Positions 27,284 to 35,628 of a DNA stretch of 64,000 nucleotides are shown here, one piece after another. A program made the position numbers and the translations under genes. The DNA is from Desulfofarcimen acetoxidans DSM 771 (GTDB lineage: Bacteria; Bacillota; Desulfotomaculia; Desulfotomaculales; Desulfofarciminaceae), in assembly GCF_000024205.1 (NCBI RefSeq), contig NC_013216.1:992001-1056000 (forward strand), given 5' to 3'. The notes beneath the pieces were generated by a model. That model was not told where the DNA came from. It saw only the letters and a program-made list of their open reading frames with translations, and did not search any database. Numbering within the stretch: position 1 is the stretch's first letter; each line of letters begins with the position of its first letter.

Positions 27284-28170
27284 TCATCACGGTTGAACAG
27301 CGGGTATGAAATGTCACGCGCAACATACTCCACTTGCGTTTGCGGCAGACGGAAACGGAGCGAACCTTCCGGCATTCGTGAGCAAAAGAGCAATCTTCCG
27401 TCAGCGAAGACCAAAACCTCACCCTGAATATAAATGTCAATCAACTGAGCGAAATAAGAGCGGCGTTGCCGTTCGACATTGCCTTGGAACTTTATATTAA
27501 CCGATTTGGGTGCGAACAGAACATAGTTGCCCTCATCAATGGTTTTTCCTGTTTGGAGTTTTGAGTCTTTGAAAAGCAGAGCCACGGCATTCAGTCCGTT
27601 TCCGGAAGTATAAATCTCTTTGCCGCCAATCATTATCTCAGCGTAAAACCTGATAAAGTCGGCATCGGAAATATCGGAAAGCGGAACGATAGTCTCTTCT
27701 GATGTTGCTGCGTAATCGTTTCCGTAGATGCCAATGGTGTGCTGATATACCATATCAGCGTTTGAGAAGATTCTCAGCACCGGGTTATCACGGCTCGCCA
27801 ATCGGATAGACGGGATTCGTATAGCTGGTTCGCCTTCATCGTCGAGTATGTACTCAACTTTGATTTTACCGTAGGAGAACGCAATATCCGTAGTGCGTTT
27901 ATGCGCCGGTACGCTTCTCTTTACTGATGTTGTCGCCGTTGATGCCGGTTCAGTGAGCTTGACGATGAACCACTGAGTCAGCAGAACATCAACATAATCC
28001 TTGCCGGGCAGTTCGTCGCCGGATAGGATATTGCCTATTTGCTTAAGCGTCTTTGTGAGGAAGTGCTTCATATATCCGGGGCGGGTGGTCAGCAAGACTT
28101 TCAGCCCAACCTGAATGCCGTAAGCATTGCCGCGAATGTCATCGTCCTGCTCAACGCTCGCATGTTTGTG
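27088..28170 (-). pseudogene. Unrecognised island protein, frame-shifted and without a clear start
   Basis: An open stretch of about 360 codons with no ATG near its beginning; the first usable codon is a TTG at 28095 without ribosome binding site. Coding-like sequence runs from 'DDDIRGNAYGIQVGLKVLLT' to about 'FSITAIGAYDGKVRL' near 27250, after which the frame becomes Leu/Ala-rich noise and stops at 27088. In the next frame the DUF1998 remnant picks up with 'CVACGTTIDSGW', so a single-base deletion near 27245 could have split one long protein. Family unknown; the composition suggests beta-rich domains. Confidence 0.55.
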
Positions 28171-28333
28171 TTAATCTAAAAATAGGCCACAATAATAATT
28201 GAAAATCCCGCCACGCCTCGTTTTCCTCATTGCCCAGCTTTTCAAAGAGTCGCAGAAGCGCCTCGAACTGTTCAAATGTTTCGGCGGCGTACAGCAATGA
28301 GCGTTCGCCCGCGTTGATTGTGATATGCCACAT
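28151..28333 (-). CDS. Small protein, function unknown
   Basis: 60 residues starting 'MWHITINAGERSLLYAAETF', with AGGTGA eight bases before the ATG. The ribosome binding site overlaps the stop of the 41-residue gene upstream, so the two look translationally coupled. No domain recognised. The last eight residues overlap the open part of the broken downstream gene. Confidence 0.55.
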   Translation of the reverse strand: MWHITINAGERSLLYAAETFEQFEALLRLFEKLGNEENEAWRDFQLLLWPIFRLTQTCER

Positions 28334-28344
28334 TGCTGTTCACC

Positions 28345-28470
28345 TCACTTACTCAGCTTTCGTGTTGCCGGCGGAACACCACCACTCGTAATATTATCCA
28401 GCGAAGTCGGTTCGTCAAGATAGTCAACATACTCTTCTTCGGCGAGCAAACCACACTCCGGTAGCCTCAT
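28345..28470 (-). CDS. 41-residue protein, function unknown
   Basis: ATG at 28470 preceded by GGGGGTTGATG; stop TGA at 28345. Acidic in the middle ('AEEEYVDYLDEP'), Pro/Thr in the tail. It is 11 bases upstream of the 60-residue gene and 30 bases downstream of the RhuM gene, all on the minus strand, so it probably belongs to the same operon. Too short for family assignment. Confidence 0.5.
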   Translation of the reverse strand: MRLPECGLLAEEEYVDYLDEPTSLDNITSGGVPPATRKLSK

Positions 28471-28500
28471 ACCATCAACCCCCGAAAACTATATTGAACC

Positions 28501-29571
28501 TCAGTTTTTGTCGCCATTAGAATCTTTATCTTTTTCTGATTTTGCAATCTCCTGTTCAAGAATTTTCATTTGCTTGTCAAAATCGTTCTCAAACAGCTTG
28601 TCCTGGATGACTCTATACTTTTCATATTCGCTTTCTGCATGATCCTTTGCAATTTGTGCCGATATTTTTCCTGCGTTTGTTAAAAGCTCCCTGTCATCAG
28701 CCTGCAGGAAGATATCGAGTCTATTAGCCCAGTCTTCCATAGTCATTGGGATTCTGCGTTTGGCGCGCCTTTCAGCCAAGTCCAAGTAAGCATTCACAAT
28801 AGCGCCTAAATCAGCAAGTTCTTCAGCCGTCAGATAATTCTTGGCGATAGTAACATCGCTTTTGAGAATCTTCCCGTCAGGACTATTCGCCCAGCTGGTT
28901 AATCCCATATAATCTTTTTTAGCGTCGGCACGTTCAACAATCAATTCGGCAGCAGTACTCCCGTGAACGGCAAAATGCATTTTATTTTGAACCTTTGCAA
29001 AGAACTCTTTTGTTATGGGCGAATCTTTATCATAATCCATCGCAGTTGAATAGATGTCGGTGATTTTTTGATAAAAGCGTCGTTCTGAGAGTCGTATTTC
29101 CCGAATCTCTTCAAGCAGACGTTCGAAATAATCCTCATCAAGAAAAGCGCCGTTTTCCATCCGCTTTCTATCGAGCAAGTAGCCATGCAGAGCATAATCA
29201 CGCAAAACTCCTGTTGCCCATTGTCGAAAGGCTGTCGCTCGTTTTGAATTTACACGATAACCTACAGCAATGATGGCATCAAGGTTATAATGCTTGACAC
29301 GATAATTTTTGCCGTCTTCGGCAGTTACCGAGAATTCCTCGGTAACTGAATCTTGTTTCAATTCTTCTTCTTTAAAAATATTTTTTAGATGAAGGCCAAT
29401 GTTACCAGATGAAGTGTCAAATAACAATCCCATCTGCTTCTGGCTCAGCCATATTGTTCCGTTCTGAACACGGACTTCAACACCATCACCGCCGACCTGA
29501 TATGAAAATATTAAAAACTCGGCTGTGCTGTTGCGAAGCTGTACACTTTTTTTCTTCTTCTTATCACTCAT
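28501..29571 (-). CDS. RhuM-family protein
   Basis: 356 residues from ATG 29571 with AAGGCGG upstream; a GTG three codons earlier is less well placed. It contains the RhuM core: 'TIWLSQKQMGLLFDTSSGNI' near residue 45, 'YRVKHYNLDAIIAVGYRVNS' near 95 and 'FRQWATGVLRDYALHGYLLD' near 120, followed by a helical, charged C-terminal half. RhuM-like proteins occur in pathogenicity islands, phages and abortive-infection loci; their biochemical role is not known. First well-preserved gene of the island, intact by length. Confidence 0.85.
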   Translation of the reverse strand: MSDKKKKKSVQLRNSTAEFLIFSYQVGGDGVEVRVQNGTIWLSQKQMGLLFDTSSGNIGLHLKNIFKEEELKQDSVTEEFSVTAEDGKNYRVKHYNLDAIIAVGYRVNSKRATAFRQWATGVLRDYALHGYLLDRKRMENGAFLDEDYFERLLEEIREIRLSERRFYQKITDIYSTAMDYDKDSPITKEFFAKVQNKMHFAVHGSTAAELIVERADAKKDYMGLTSWANSPDGKILKSDVTIAKNYLTAEELADLGAIVNAYLDLAERRAKRRIPMTMEDWANRLDIFLQADDRELLTNAGKISAQIAKDHAESEYEKYRVIQDKLFENDFDKQMKILEQEIAKSEKDKDSNGDKN

Positions 29572-29591
29572 GATGTTCACCGCCTTTATGG

Positions 29592-30575
29592 TTAATTTGG
29601 GGAATCATCCTCGGTTGTAACACTTATCTTTGAAATCCATCCTGTAAAAGAATTACCTTGCTCGTCTATGTACTCAACCTGAACCCAGCGGGGCATTTCT
29701 GAAATCATCTGAAGTTTTGTATCGTACAGCAAACGTACAAGCTGCGGTGATTTTGAGTCGGCTGATTCCCTGAGTACTGCGCTGTCTCTGATTACATAAG
29801 CAAAGGTTTCTTCGTGTTGCGGACTAAGTGTCGAAATAACTGCCTTGATTTTTTCAGAATAATACTCAATCTTGTCAGAAACATCCGGTAGCGTTAGAAG
29901 TATAAAAATGATAAAGGGTATCACCCAATACTTTTTCTTAAATTCTTCAAACCGTTCCGGTATCGACTTATGCGTTTGAACTAAAACAATTTCATTGTCC
30001 AGTTCCATGCTTAGCTCCGCAGACGTGTATTCATGACCGTCATAAATAAGTGTGCCTTCGCCGAAACTAATAAAATTGAAATCGAAACCCCGAACCATTT
30101 CCGCAAAATTTAATTGAGCATCCGCAATGGTTTTTATAAGAGGAGTGTCTGAAATAATCGGCATCAGCGTTTCGATGCTGCGAAACAACATAGAATTACT
30201 GTTATACCATGCAGTAGCTTCCTGTGCCGCTTTCATAAGTCCAGTATTAGCGAACAAATCTTTTTGTAGCAAAGCAGCTCCATTTATACTTTGCATTAGC
30301 TGTTGATTGCCCAAAATATCTTTGAGCCTGTCCTGCATATCGAGCATAGGCTTAGCGGCTTCCCATATGCGAATTGATTCCGTCGCCCGTTGTAACTGTG
30401 ACGAATAATCAAGCAGTTTGCTATTTCGCTCCCATATGGTTTGTAATTGTGAAATTTGGTTAAGCCGAGAGTTCGTTTCGTTAAATGACCTCACCCAAGC
30501 GGGCTCTCTAAAAAGCTCTTCCATACGTCTTACTGACCGCATCCAGGGCGGGTCATCCCATAATATATTACTCAT
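29592..30575 (-). CDS. Membrane protein with C-terminal SH3-like domain
   Basis: 327 residues. The N-terminal 140 residues are helical and Gln/Leu/Ser-rich, a single membrane segment lies at about 218-237 ('YWVIPFIIFILLTLPD'), and the last 60 residues ('AYVIRDSAVLRESADSKSPQ' through 'WVQVEYIDEQGNSFTGWIS') form a bacterial SH3-type domain. No catalytic motifs. It lies 20 bases upstream of the RhuM gene and 30 downstream of the XRE gene on the same strand. Proteins with this outline occur in mobile islands and may be effectors at the membrane (inference). Confidence 0.7.
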   Translation of the reverse strand: MSNILWDDPPWMRSVRRMEELFREPAWVRSFNETNSRLNQISQLQTIWERNSKLLDYSSQLQRATESIRIWEAAKPMLDMQDRLKDILGNQQLMQSINGAALLQKDLFANTGLMKAAQEATAWYNSNSMLFRSIETLMPIISDTPLIKTIADAQLNFAEMVRGFDFNFISFGEGTLIYDGHEYTSAELSMELDNEIVLVQTHKSIPERFEEFKKKYWVIPFIIFILLTLPDVSDKIEYYSEKIKAVISTLSPQHEETFAYVIRDSAVLRESADSKSPQLVRLLYDTKLQMISEMPRWVQVEYIDEQGNSFTGWISKISVTTEDDSPN

Positions 30576-30605
30576 TTCTATCCCCTACAAAATCACCTAT
30601 AAGGC

Positions 30606-30821
30606 TTAATCTTTTGGCTCGTCCGGGATAATCTCCATGACATCACTGATATCGCACTTTAAAGCATTGCATATTTTCATTAGCACTGTCATTGTCACAG
30701 GTTCATCGCGCCCAAGTTTTGTGACTAAGCTGGCGCTGATACCTGCAGCAGACTGCAATTCTTTCTTTTTCATTTTTTTATCAATAAGCAATTTCCAAAG
30801 CTTATTATAACTAACCGCCAC
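30606..30821 (-). CDS. XRE-family helix-turn-helix regulator (YozG-like)
   Basis: 71 residues from GTG 30821, chosen for GAGGTGA five bases upstream and because the family starts at 'AVSYNKLWKLLIDKKMKKKE'. An upstream ATG at 30848 also has a weak site. The helix-turn-helix is 'KKELQSAAGISASLVTKLGR'. These short Cro-like regulators are found in many Firmicute conjugative elements. It probably controls the operon that runs through the SH3 and RhuM genes. Confidence 0.85.
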   Translation of the reverse strand: MAVSYNKLWKLLIDKKMKKKELQSAAGISASLVTKLGRDEPVTMTVLMKICNALKCDISDVMEIIPDEPKD

Positions 30822-31018
30822 GTTATTCACCTCGTTACTATTTCTCATGGCATGCTACCTTGCATGGCATCATTATATCACATGCGGAGCTTGAAAACAC
30901 CTCTTTTCGTATAAAAAAAACAAATATCGCATTTTTACCACATTTTTGCCTCAGCATTTTTGTGAAGATTTTAGTAGCTTTCTGCACTGTCTTGTGGTAT
31001 GTGTGTTGGCGAAGGGAG

Positions 31019-31670
31019 ATGGTTTATAAGAAAAGGCAAATAATCGCTGGAATTGGCGTCATCACCTGTGTCGCGCTGTGTGCCTCTGTGTGACCACGGA
31101 ACGCAGAGGTGGAGGGTTTAACCCGCCGCGCCAATAAAAGCCGCCATAAACGCCGAATCTGAGGCTCGGTCAGAGGTGGTTCCGCATATTTTTATCTCTG
31201 AAGATACCCCGATTCTCGAAGCAGAGATTGTCGCGGAAAGCAACTTGTCGAAAACGGAGAAAACTACAGAGAAAGAAACAGAGACGCCGACAGCACCAGC
31301 AGTACAGTCTTAGTCAAAATCTGTTCCAGCCTCCGCCGAACCAAAGCCAGGCGATAGAACAGTCATCGACGGCAAGCCCCATGTATGGATACCAGGCTTC
31401 GGATGGGTAGTTGATGAGGGCGGCGGTAGCATCGGTACAATGGTTGGCAATCCCGGCGACCAACTCACCGGAAATAAGGTTGGTGTCATGGGAGGTGGAA
31501 CTGTTGGCAGCAAGGGCGATATCAATAAACAGGTCGGTATTATGGGCGGCGGCACCGTTGCCGAGGATATGTATGAAAATGGTCATAAAATAGGAATCAT
31601 GGGCGATGATGATTTTGCACCAAAAGGAACGTCTCCTCCGAGGATTACAACACAGAACAAAAAAGCCTGA
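31019..31670 (+). pseudogene. Broken DUF6550-like conjugative-element gene
   Basis: Starts 'MVYKKRQIIAGIGVITCVAL' with a membrane segment, then hits TGA at 31091-31093 where a Trp codon would continue 'ASV-PRNAEVEG'. After a frame change coding resumes at about 31150 ('EVVPHIFISEDTPILEAE'), is interrupted by TAG near 31312, and continues through 'GKPHVWIPGFGWV' to the Gly-rich repeats 'NKVGVMGGGTV', 'KQVGIMGGGTV' and 'HKIGIMGD'. The order of membrane anchor, Pro/Glu linker, GFGWV and GIMG repeats matches DUF6550 proteins of integrative conjugative elements. At least three lesions make it a pseudogene. Confidence 0.75.
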
Positions 31671-31957
31671 AGGAGCGTATCCCACAGACAGCACATCGGA
31701 TTGAGGAACTGCAAGCATCCATCTCAAACGTCACCCGATTCATCGACAAGGCGAAGCGGTACACTGAAATAACCGAGTTAAGCGGTGAACTTCTGAACAT
31801 CTTTATCGAAAAGATTGAGGTCGGCGAGAGAGCAGAACGGTACTCCAGAACGGCGGAGCAGGAAATTAGAATCCACTGCCGTGACATCTGCGTCGTCGGA
31901 GCTTTTGCAGAAGAAGCCGAGAAAATAGCCGAACAACGGCAAAGGCAGACAGCTTAA
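31628..31957 (+). pseudogene. C-terminal fragment of a large serine recombinase
   Basis: An open frame of 109 codons without a start, reading 'EDYNTEQKSLKERIPQ' near its beginning, 'TRFIDKAKRYTEITELSGEL' in the middle and 'FIEKIEVGERAERYSRTAEQ' towards the end. This is the coiled-coil and C-terminal part of TndX/CcrB-type recombinases that move Firmicute elements. It joins the DUF6550-like remnant directly at about 31628, so a deletion has fused two ends of a former element. The catalytic serine domain is absent. Confidence 0.8.
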
Positions 31958-31970
31958 TCTGCTGTCTGCC
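31944..31970. repeat. Perfect 10-base inverted repeat at the recombinase stop
   Basis: GGCAGACAGC (31944-31953) and GCTGTCTGCC (31961-31970) enclose the TAA. No T-run follows. It may be a former terminator or part of an element end. Confidence 0.55.
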
Positions 31971-32057
31971 TCACCTAATACCCACGGTTCATAATTTGTC
32001 CCTATGGATATGCGCCTTTGTCCACTCCTTGTTCTTTTAATGTTTTGAAAAACAGCA

Positions 32058-32192
32058 TTACCTTCTTACTGCCAGCAGATAGACTTCGTCTTTATTATTC
32101 TGGTTAATTTTCTTTTCTGCGTCTAAGAGCATCTGAAACTCCTCATTATTTAAATCAGCAACGTTTAATCCGTTAGTATCAATTTGAACCAA
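32058..32192 (-). CDS. 44-residue protein, function unknown
   Basis: TTG start at 32192 with AAGGAGGG upstream, a very strong site; stop TAA at 32058. The protein begins 'MVQIDTNGLNVADLNNEEFQ' and ends 'DEVYLLAVRR', acidic to neutral with helix-forming composition. It lies alone in a 500-base space between the recombinase remnant and the dacF-like gene. The codon use and ribosome binding site support a real gene; no family recognised. Confidence 0.6.
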   Translation of the reverse strand: MVQIDTNGLNVADLNNEEFQMLLDAEKKINQNNKDEVYLLAVRR

Positions 32193-32474
32193 AATATAAC
32201 CCTCCTTGATTATGATTATATATAGTTTTTCCCTTTAATCTCGAATATAATCTGCAAACAAAAAAAGTTTTTGAATGTAAATGGAAATAATTATATGATA
32301 TTATGTTTGTTAGCTCGTTTATTTGGTTATTTTAATGTTGCAGAACACAAGCTCTAAAATAGATATTGGAGATTGTCTTATTTATTGGTATAATACTATA
32401 GTATGTTTATTGGGGTTAATAGTATGAGCATAATATTTATCTAACAAAAATGATCTGGTTTAAGGGTGAAAGGA

Positions 32475-33704
32475 ATGTTGAAGAAGCATATCATCGGTAT
32501 TATCTTTTTAATATATTTACTGGCATTTGCTGCACCGGTATTTGCAGATGATGCCCCCGATATCACCGGTATGACTGCAGTATTAATGGATGCTCAAAAT
32601 ATGCAAATACTATATAATAAAGACATGCAGGAGAGGATGTATCCAGCCAGCACAACCAAGATCCTTACTGGTATTATTGCTATTGAAAAAGGTAAAATGG
32701 ATGATCTGATACCTGTGAGTTGGGAAGCGGCAAATACTGAGGGAACAAATATCGGTTTGCAAGAAGGGGAGAAACTAACTCTTAGGGATTTGCTTTATGC
32801 TTTGTTGCTTTCTTCCTCCAATGATGCCGCGGAGGCCATTGCTGAGCACTATGGAAAGTCTGCGGATAATTTTGCTGTTATGATGAATCAAAAGGCGAAA
32901 GAAATAGGGGCTGTTCATTCCCATTTTACTAATCCTCATGGTCTGCCGGATGAAGATCATTATACTACCGCTTATGATTTAGCTCTAATCGCAAGGTATG
33001 CTATGCAAAATGATAAGTTCAGGGAAATAGTGCGGGAAAAAGAAATAACTATTGCCAGGGTTGATCCTGAAGGTCAAAAATATATGGTGAATCATAATAA
33101 GCTGTTGTCCAGATATGAAGGGGCTATTGGTATCAAAACCGGTTATACTGTTGCAGCCGGACAGTGTATTGCGGCAGAAGTCAAGCGAGATGACCGTGAG
33201 TTGATTGCGGTAGTGTTAAAGAGTGAAGGGAATGATCTTTGGACTGATACGGAGAATTTGTTTAACTATGGTTTTAATAGTTTTCGTAATATATATCTGG
33301 TCAAGCGTGGACAGGTTATGGGTCAGGCAGAAGTGTCGAATGGCTCACTGAAGGCTGTTTCCCTGGTAACCGACAGGGATTTTACCTGGAATTTGCCTAC
33401 TAAAAATGGCAATGAATTAAAAAGAAGGCTGGTTTTGAATAAAAATATAAAAGCTCCGCTGAAAAAAGGTCAAAAATTGGGCGAGCTAATCTTTAGTGAT
33501 GGAGAAACCGACATAGCTCGTATTGATTTACTGGCTCAAAGCGATATTGAAAGAAATATTATTGCCAGGTGGTGGGTTTGGTCCTTATCGGTGGGTTTAG
33601 TGGGAATATTATTGGGAATATTATTATTGAGGTTAAGAATAAGCAGAATTCGTAGACGCAAGCGTTATATCAGACGCCGGTACTCCAATGGATATATAAG
33701 ATAA
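32475..33704 (+). CDS. D-alanyl-D-alanine carboxypeptidase (DacF/PBP5 family)
   Basis: 409 residues from ATG 32475. Signal peptide ends near 'APVFADDAP'. Penicillin-binding motifs: Ser59-Thr-Thr-Lys62 ('PASTTKIL'), Ser114-Ser-Asn116 and Lys-Thr-Gly ('AIGIKTGYTVAAG'). A PBP5-type C-terminal domain and a membrane segment near 370-390 are followed by an Arg-rich tail. It removes the terminal D-Ala of peptidoglycan stem peptides outside the membrane; the DacF/DacB group acts in vegetative wall or spore cortex. Monocistronic with its own terminator. Confidence 0.92.
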   Translation: MLKKHIIGIIFLIYLLAFAAPVFADDAPDITGMTAVLMDAQNMQILYNKDMQERMYPASTTKILTGIIAIEKGKMDDLIPVSWEAANTEGTNIGLQEGEKLTLRDLLYALLLSSSNDAAEAIAEHYGKSADNFAVMMNQKAKEIGAVHSHFTNPHGLPDEDHYTTAYDLALIARYAMQNDKFREIVREKEITIARVDPEGQKYMVNHNKLLSRYEGAIGIKTGYTVAAGQCIAAEVKRDDRELIAVVLKSEGNDLWTDTENLFNYGFNSFRNIYLVKRGQVMGQAEVSNGSLKAVSLVTDRDFTWNLPTKNGNELKRRLVLNKNIKAPLKKGQKLGELIFSDGETDIARIDLLAQSDIERNIIARWWVWSLSVGLVGILLGILLLRLRISRIRRRKRYIRRRYSNGYIR

Positions 33705-33707
33705 TAG

Positions 33708-33753
33708 AAAAAGTTTATTTGCTTTTATGCAATAAGCTTTTTCTTTTTTTTAA
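33708..33753 (+). terminator. Intrinsic terminator
   Basis: AAAAAG-TTATT-GC/GC-AATAA-CTTTTT imperfect stem followed by a run of T, directly after the carboxypeptidase stop. Confidence 0.8.
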
Positions 33754-33911
33754 TTATGTCAATAATTCTTTGTTTCCTTCAAAGGGTTTTGCTTAAAAAG
33801 TACAGAATATAATATATTAATAACAATTGATTTCAGTTATACTTATTGTATACTGCTCTTTTTAGTTGACAAATTAATTTTGGTTAAATATACTAACAAA
33901 AAAGTGCTCTG

Positions 33912-34382
33912 GTGGTGGAACAAGTGCGGAAATTTATTGCAGAAGTCAGCGAGAAGCTAAGATCTCATGAACACAAACTTACATCAAGACGAGAATGTAT
34001 TTTATGCATATTGTTGGAGAATAAAGATAAGCACCTGAGTGCTGAGGAAGTATATAATTTAGTTAAGCAAAAATCCCCTGATATGGGCTTGGCAACTGTT
34101 TACCGTACTCTAGAGTTATTTTGTGAGTTCAATATTATTCATGCCATGGATTTTGGGGATGGCCGCAAGCGGTATGAGTTTGGCGATGACAGTGGGGACG
34201 GTCACCACCACCATCATTTAATTTGTGAAAAGTGTAATAAAATTATTGAAGTAAATGAGGATTTGCTGGAGGAATTGGAGAATAGAATAACTAATGATTA
34301 CCAGTTTTCTATTAGCAACCACCACTTAAAAATATTTGGTATATGCAAAGAGTGTATGGCCAAGTCAAATAATAAACAGTAA
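33912..34382 (+). CDS. Fur-family metalloregulator
   Basis: 156 residues from GTG 33912; GTG codons at 33915 and 33924 are alternatives because no strong ribosome binding site is present. The winged helix includes 'LSAEEVYNLVKQKSPDMGLA' and 'ATVYRTLELFCEFNII'. The metal-binding hinge has 'DGHHHHHLICEKC' and a second pair 'GICKECM', the two CxxC motifs of a structural zinc site. Such proteins act as Fur, PerR or Zur; the sequence does not settle which. PerR is common in anaerobic Firmicutes. Monocistronic. Confidence 0.9.
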   Translation: MVEQVRKFIAEVSEKLRSHEHKLTSRRECILCILLENKDKHLSAEEVYNLVKQKSPDMGLATVYRTLELFCEFNIIHAMDFGDGRKRYEFGDDSGDGHHHHHLICEKCNKIIEVNEDLLEELENRITNDYQFSISNHHLKIFGICKECMAKSNNKQ

Positions 34383-34404
34383 AACACCCATAAATGGGTG
34401 TTTT
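34381..34404. terminator. Bidirectional terminator
   Basis: AAAACACCCA/TGGGTGTTTT with a four-base loop, shared by the converging Fur-family and methyltransferase genes. Confidence 0.9.
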
Positions 34405-35338
34405 ACTGTTTATCTCCTGTGATTATTTGTCTTCCGCTGATTTCGGAATAAGGTTTAACCTTAAAACCCGCATCTGTAAGCCATTCTTTGTATTGTTCAA
34501 AAGTCCAGGTGCCTCCGTTTTCAGTATTTACCAGCATGTTTACTGCAAATAGCGCGGCGTGGACATTTGTACCGCGAATCATATCTATTATAGCAATTCT
34601 TCCCTCTGCCGACAGTGCTTTAGCGGATCGTTGAAAGAGCCGCCGGTTTTCTTTTTCACCATATATGTGGCATACATTGCCCAGATAAATTAAATCGAAG
34701 GGACCGTCAGGCAATCCTTCATTAAAGTCTCCTTTAAGCATAGTAATCGGTTCACCCGGCAAAAGATCCGGCTGCATCATATCTATAACTGCAGGTAGAT
34801 CGAGAATAGTAACGGAAGCTCCGCGTTTTACAAATTCCCTCGCGTAAGTTAAAGGTCCGCCTCCTATATCAAGTATTTTAGATTTCCGTGGCAGTCCTTC
34901 TAAACAATAAGCGGTTACGTTGGGGGCGCTTTTTTGAGCGATATGACTCATGGCCCTGATGAAATTTTTAGGCGGTCCCTGTTTTTTTTCTTTGGGGTAA
35001 GGTTTTCCGCTGATTATCGTGTCCGGCAATCCCAACCAGGGAGTAAACAAGTCATAAGTATGCATAAAAGCAAAACCGTTATAGTCCGGGCTTTCGGGGT
35101 TGTAAAACATAGAGTTGGCCTGATTGCTGATTTTTAAAACATTATCTGTTTGTTTAAGGTAACCTAATTCCAAAAGTGATTCTGTTACAACCCAGACAGC
35201 CCTTGGATCAGCTTTTAATTTTTGTGCCAACTGTTCCGGGGTTAATGCTTCTTTGTGCAGGGCTTGAAAAATGCCCGTTTTAACTGCTGCTCCAACAATC
35301 AAGAATTCTCTGGGGAATTCAAAATTATTGATATTCAT
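34403..35338 (-). CDS. SAM-dependent methyltransferase with N-terminal winged helix (O-methyltransferase type)
   Basis: 311 residues, AAGGAG before ATG. An N-terminal winged-helix dimerisation domain ('GIFQALHKEALTPEQLAQKL') is followed by a Rossmann domain with motif I 'ILDIGGGPLTYAREF' and acidic 'VTILDLPAVIDMM'. The layout is that of plant-type/antibiotic O-methyltransferases. The substrate is unknown; no biosynthetic genes adjoin it. A related role in quinone, porphyrin or small-molecule methylation is possible. Confidence 0.85.
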   Translation of the reverse strand: MNINNFEFPREFLIVGAAVKTGIFQALHKEALTPEQLAQKLKADPRAVWVVTESLLELGYLKQTDNVLKISNQANSMFYNPESPDYNGFAFMHTYDLFTPWLGLPDTIISGKPYPKEKKQGPPKNFIRAMSHIAQKSAPNVTAYCLEGLPRKSKILDIGGGPLTYAREFVKRGASVTILDLPAVIDMMQPDLLPGEPITMLKGDFNEGLPDGPFDLIYLGNVCHIYGEKENRRLFQRSAKALSAEGRIAIIDMIRGTNVHAALFAVNMLVNTENGGTWTFEQYKEWLTDAGFKVKPYSEISGRQIITGDKQ

Positions 35339-35461
35339 GAAGATTCTCCTTTCAAGTTTTAAACTATCATAATATATTTTTTTGTTTTATAATACTCTAA
35401 ATCTTAAAAAACATTTCAGTAATTATAAAGCTATTTTTTATCGCTATAATATTTAGTGAGC

Positions 35462-35491
35462 TTGTAAATAAATAGGTATGTGTGTTAAAAT
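35462..35491 (+). promoter_or_regulatory. Possible SigA promoter of the aroF leader
   Basis: TTGTAA and TAAAAT separated by 18 bases, about 90 bases before the leader peptide. Confidence 0.4.
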
Positions 35492-35560
35492 GTAAAATGT
35501 AGAATGGGTTATTGCATATAGGTCTGAGAGTCGCGGTATTATCTGTAAAATGTAGGATGG
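35491..35560 (+). repeat. Direct repeat in the aroF leader
   Basis: TGTAAAATGTAGAATGG (35491-35507) recurs as TGTAAAATGTAGGATGG (35544-35560), 16 of 17 bases identical with a 53-base period. Confidence 0.7.
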
Positions 35561-35582
35561 AAGTATGGTAGGGGGGATTATT

Positions 35583-35628
35583 ATGTTTTTAAGTACCGGT
35601 TAACACTCCTCTGCAGGGGGTGTTTTTT
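35583..35628 (+). promoter_or_regulatory. Leader peptide and attenuator of aroF-tyrA
   Basis: GGGGGG (35571-35576) precedes ATG 35583, which opens a six-codon frame (Met-Phe-Leu-Ser-Thr-Gly) ending at 35603. The stop overlaps the base of a stem (ACACTCC/GGGGTGT, 35603-35623) followed by six T. This is the classical order leader peptide, terminator, biosynthetic gene. Confidence 0.6.

Larger units (their letters stand above)
26447..31957. mobile_element. Decayed integrative/mobile island
   Basis: Bounds are approximate, set by the first and last foreign-looking genes. Contents in order: DUF1998 remnant with an internal stop and a frameshift, two very short minus-strand genes, a RhuM-family gene, an SH3-domain membrane protein, an XRE regulator of conjugative-element type, a DUF6550-like gene with at least two nonsense codons and a frame change, and the tail of a large serine recombinase. 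Several of these families are typical of Firmicute integrative conjugative elements. No intact integrase or attachment repeats were found. Adjoining genes are ordinary housekeeping genes. Confidence 0.7.

Noticed and set aside
31440-31670. Gly-rich GIMGGG repeats as an independent small gene
   Set aside because: The frame continues upstream through 'HVWIPGFGWV' to a nonsense codon, showing it is the end of a broken DUF6550-like gene.
26447-31957. CRISPR array or intact insertion sequence in the island
   Set aside because: No regular spaced repeats and no transposase frame were seen; only recombinase and element-gene remnants.
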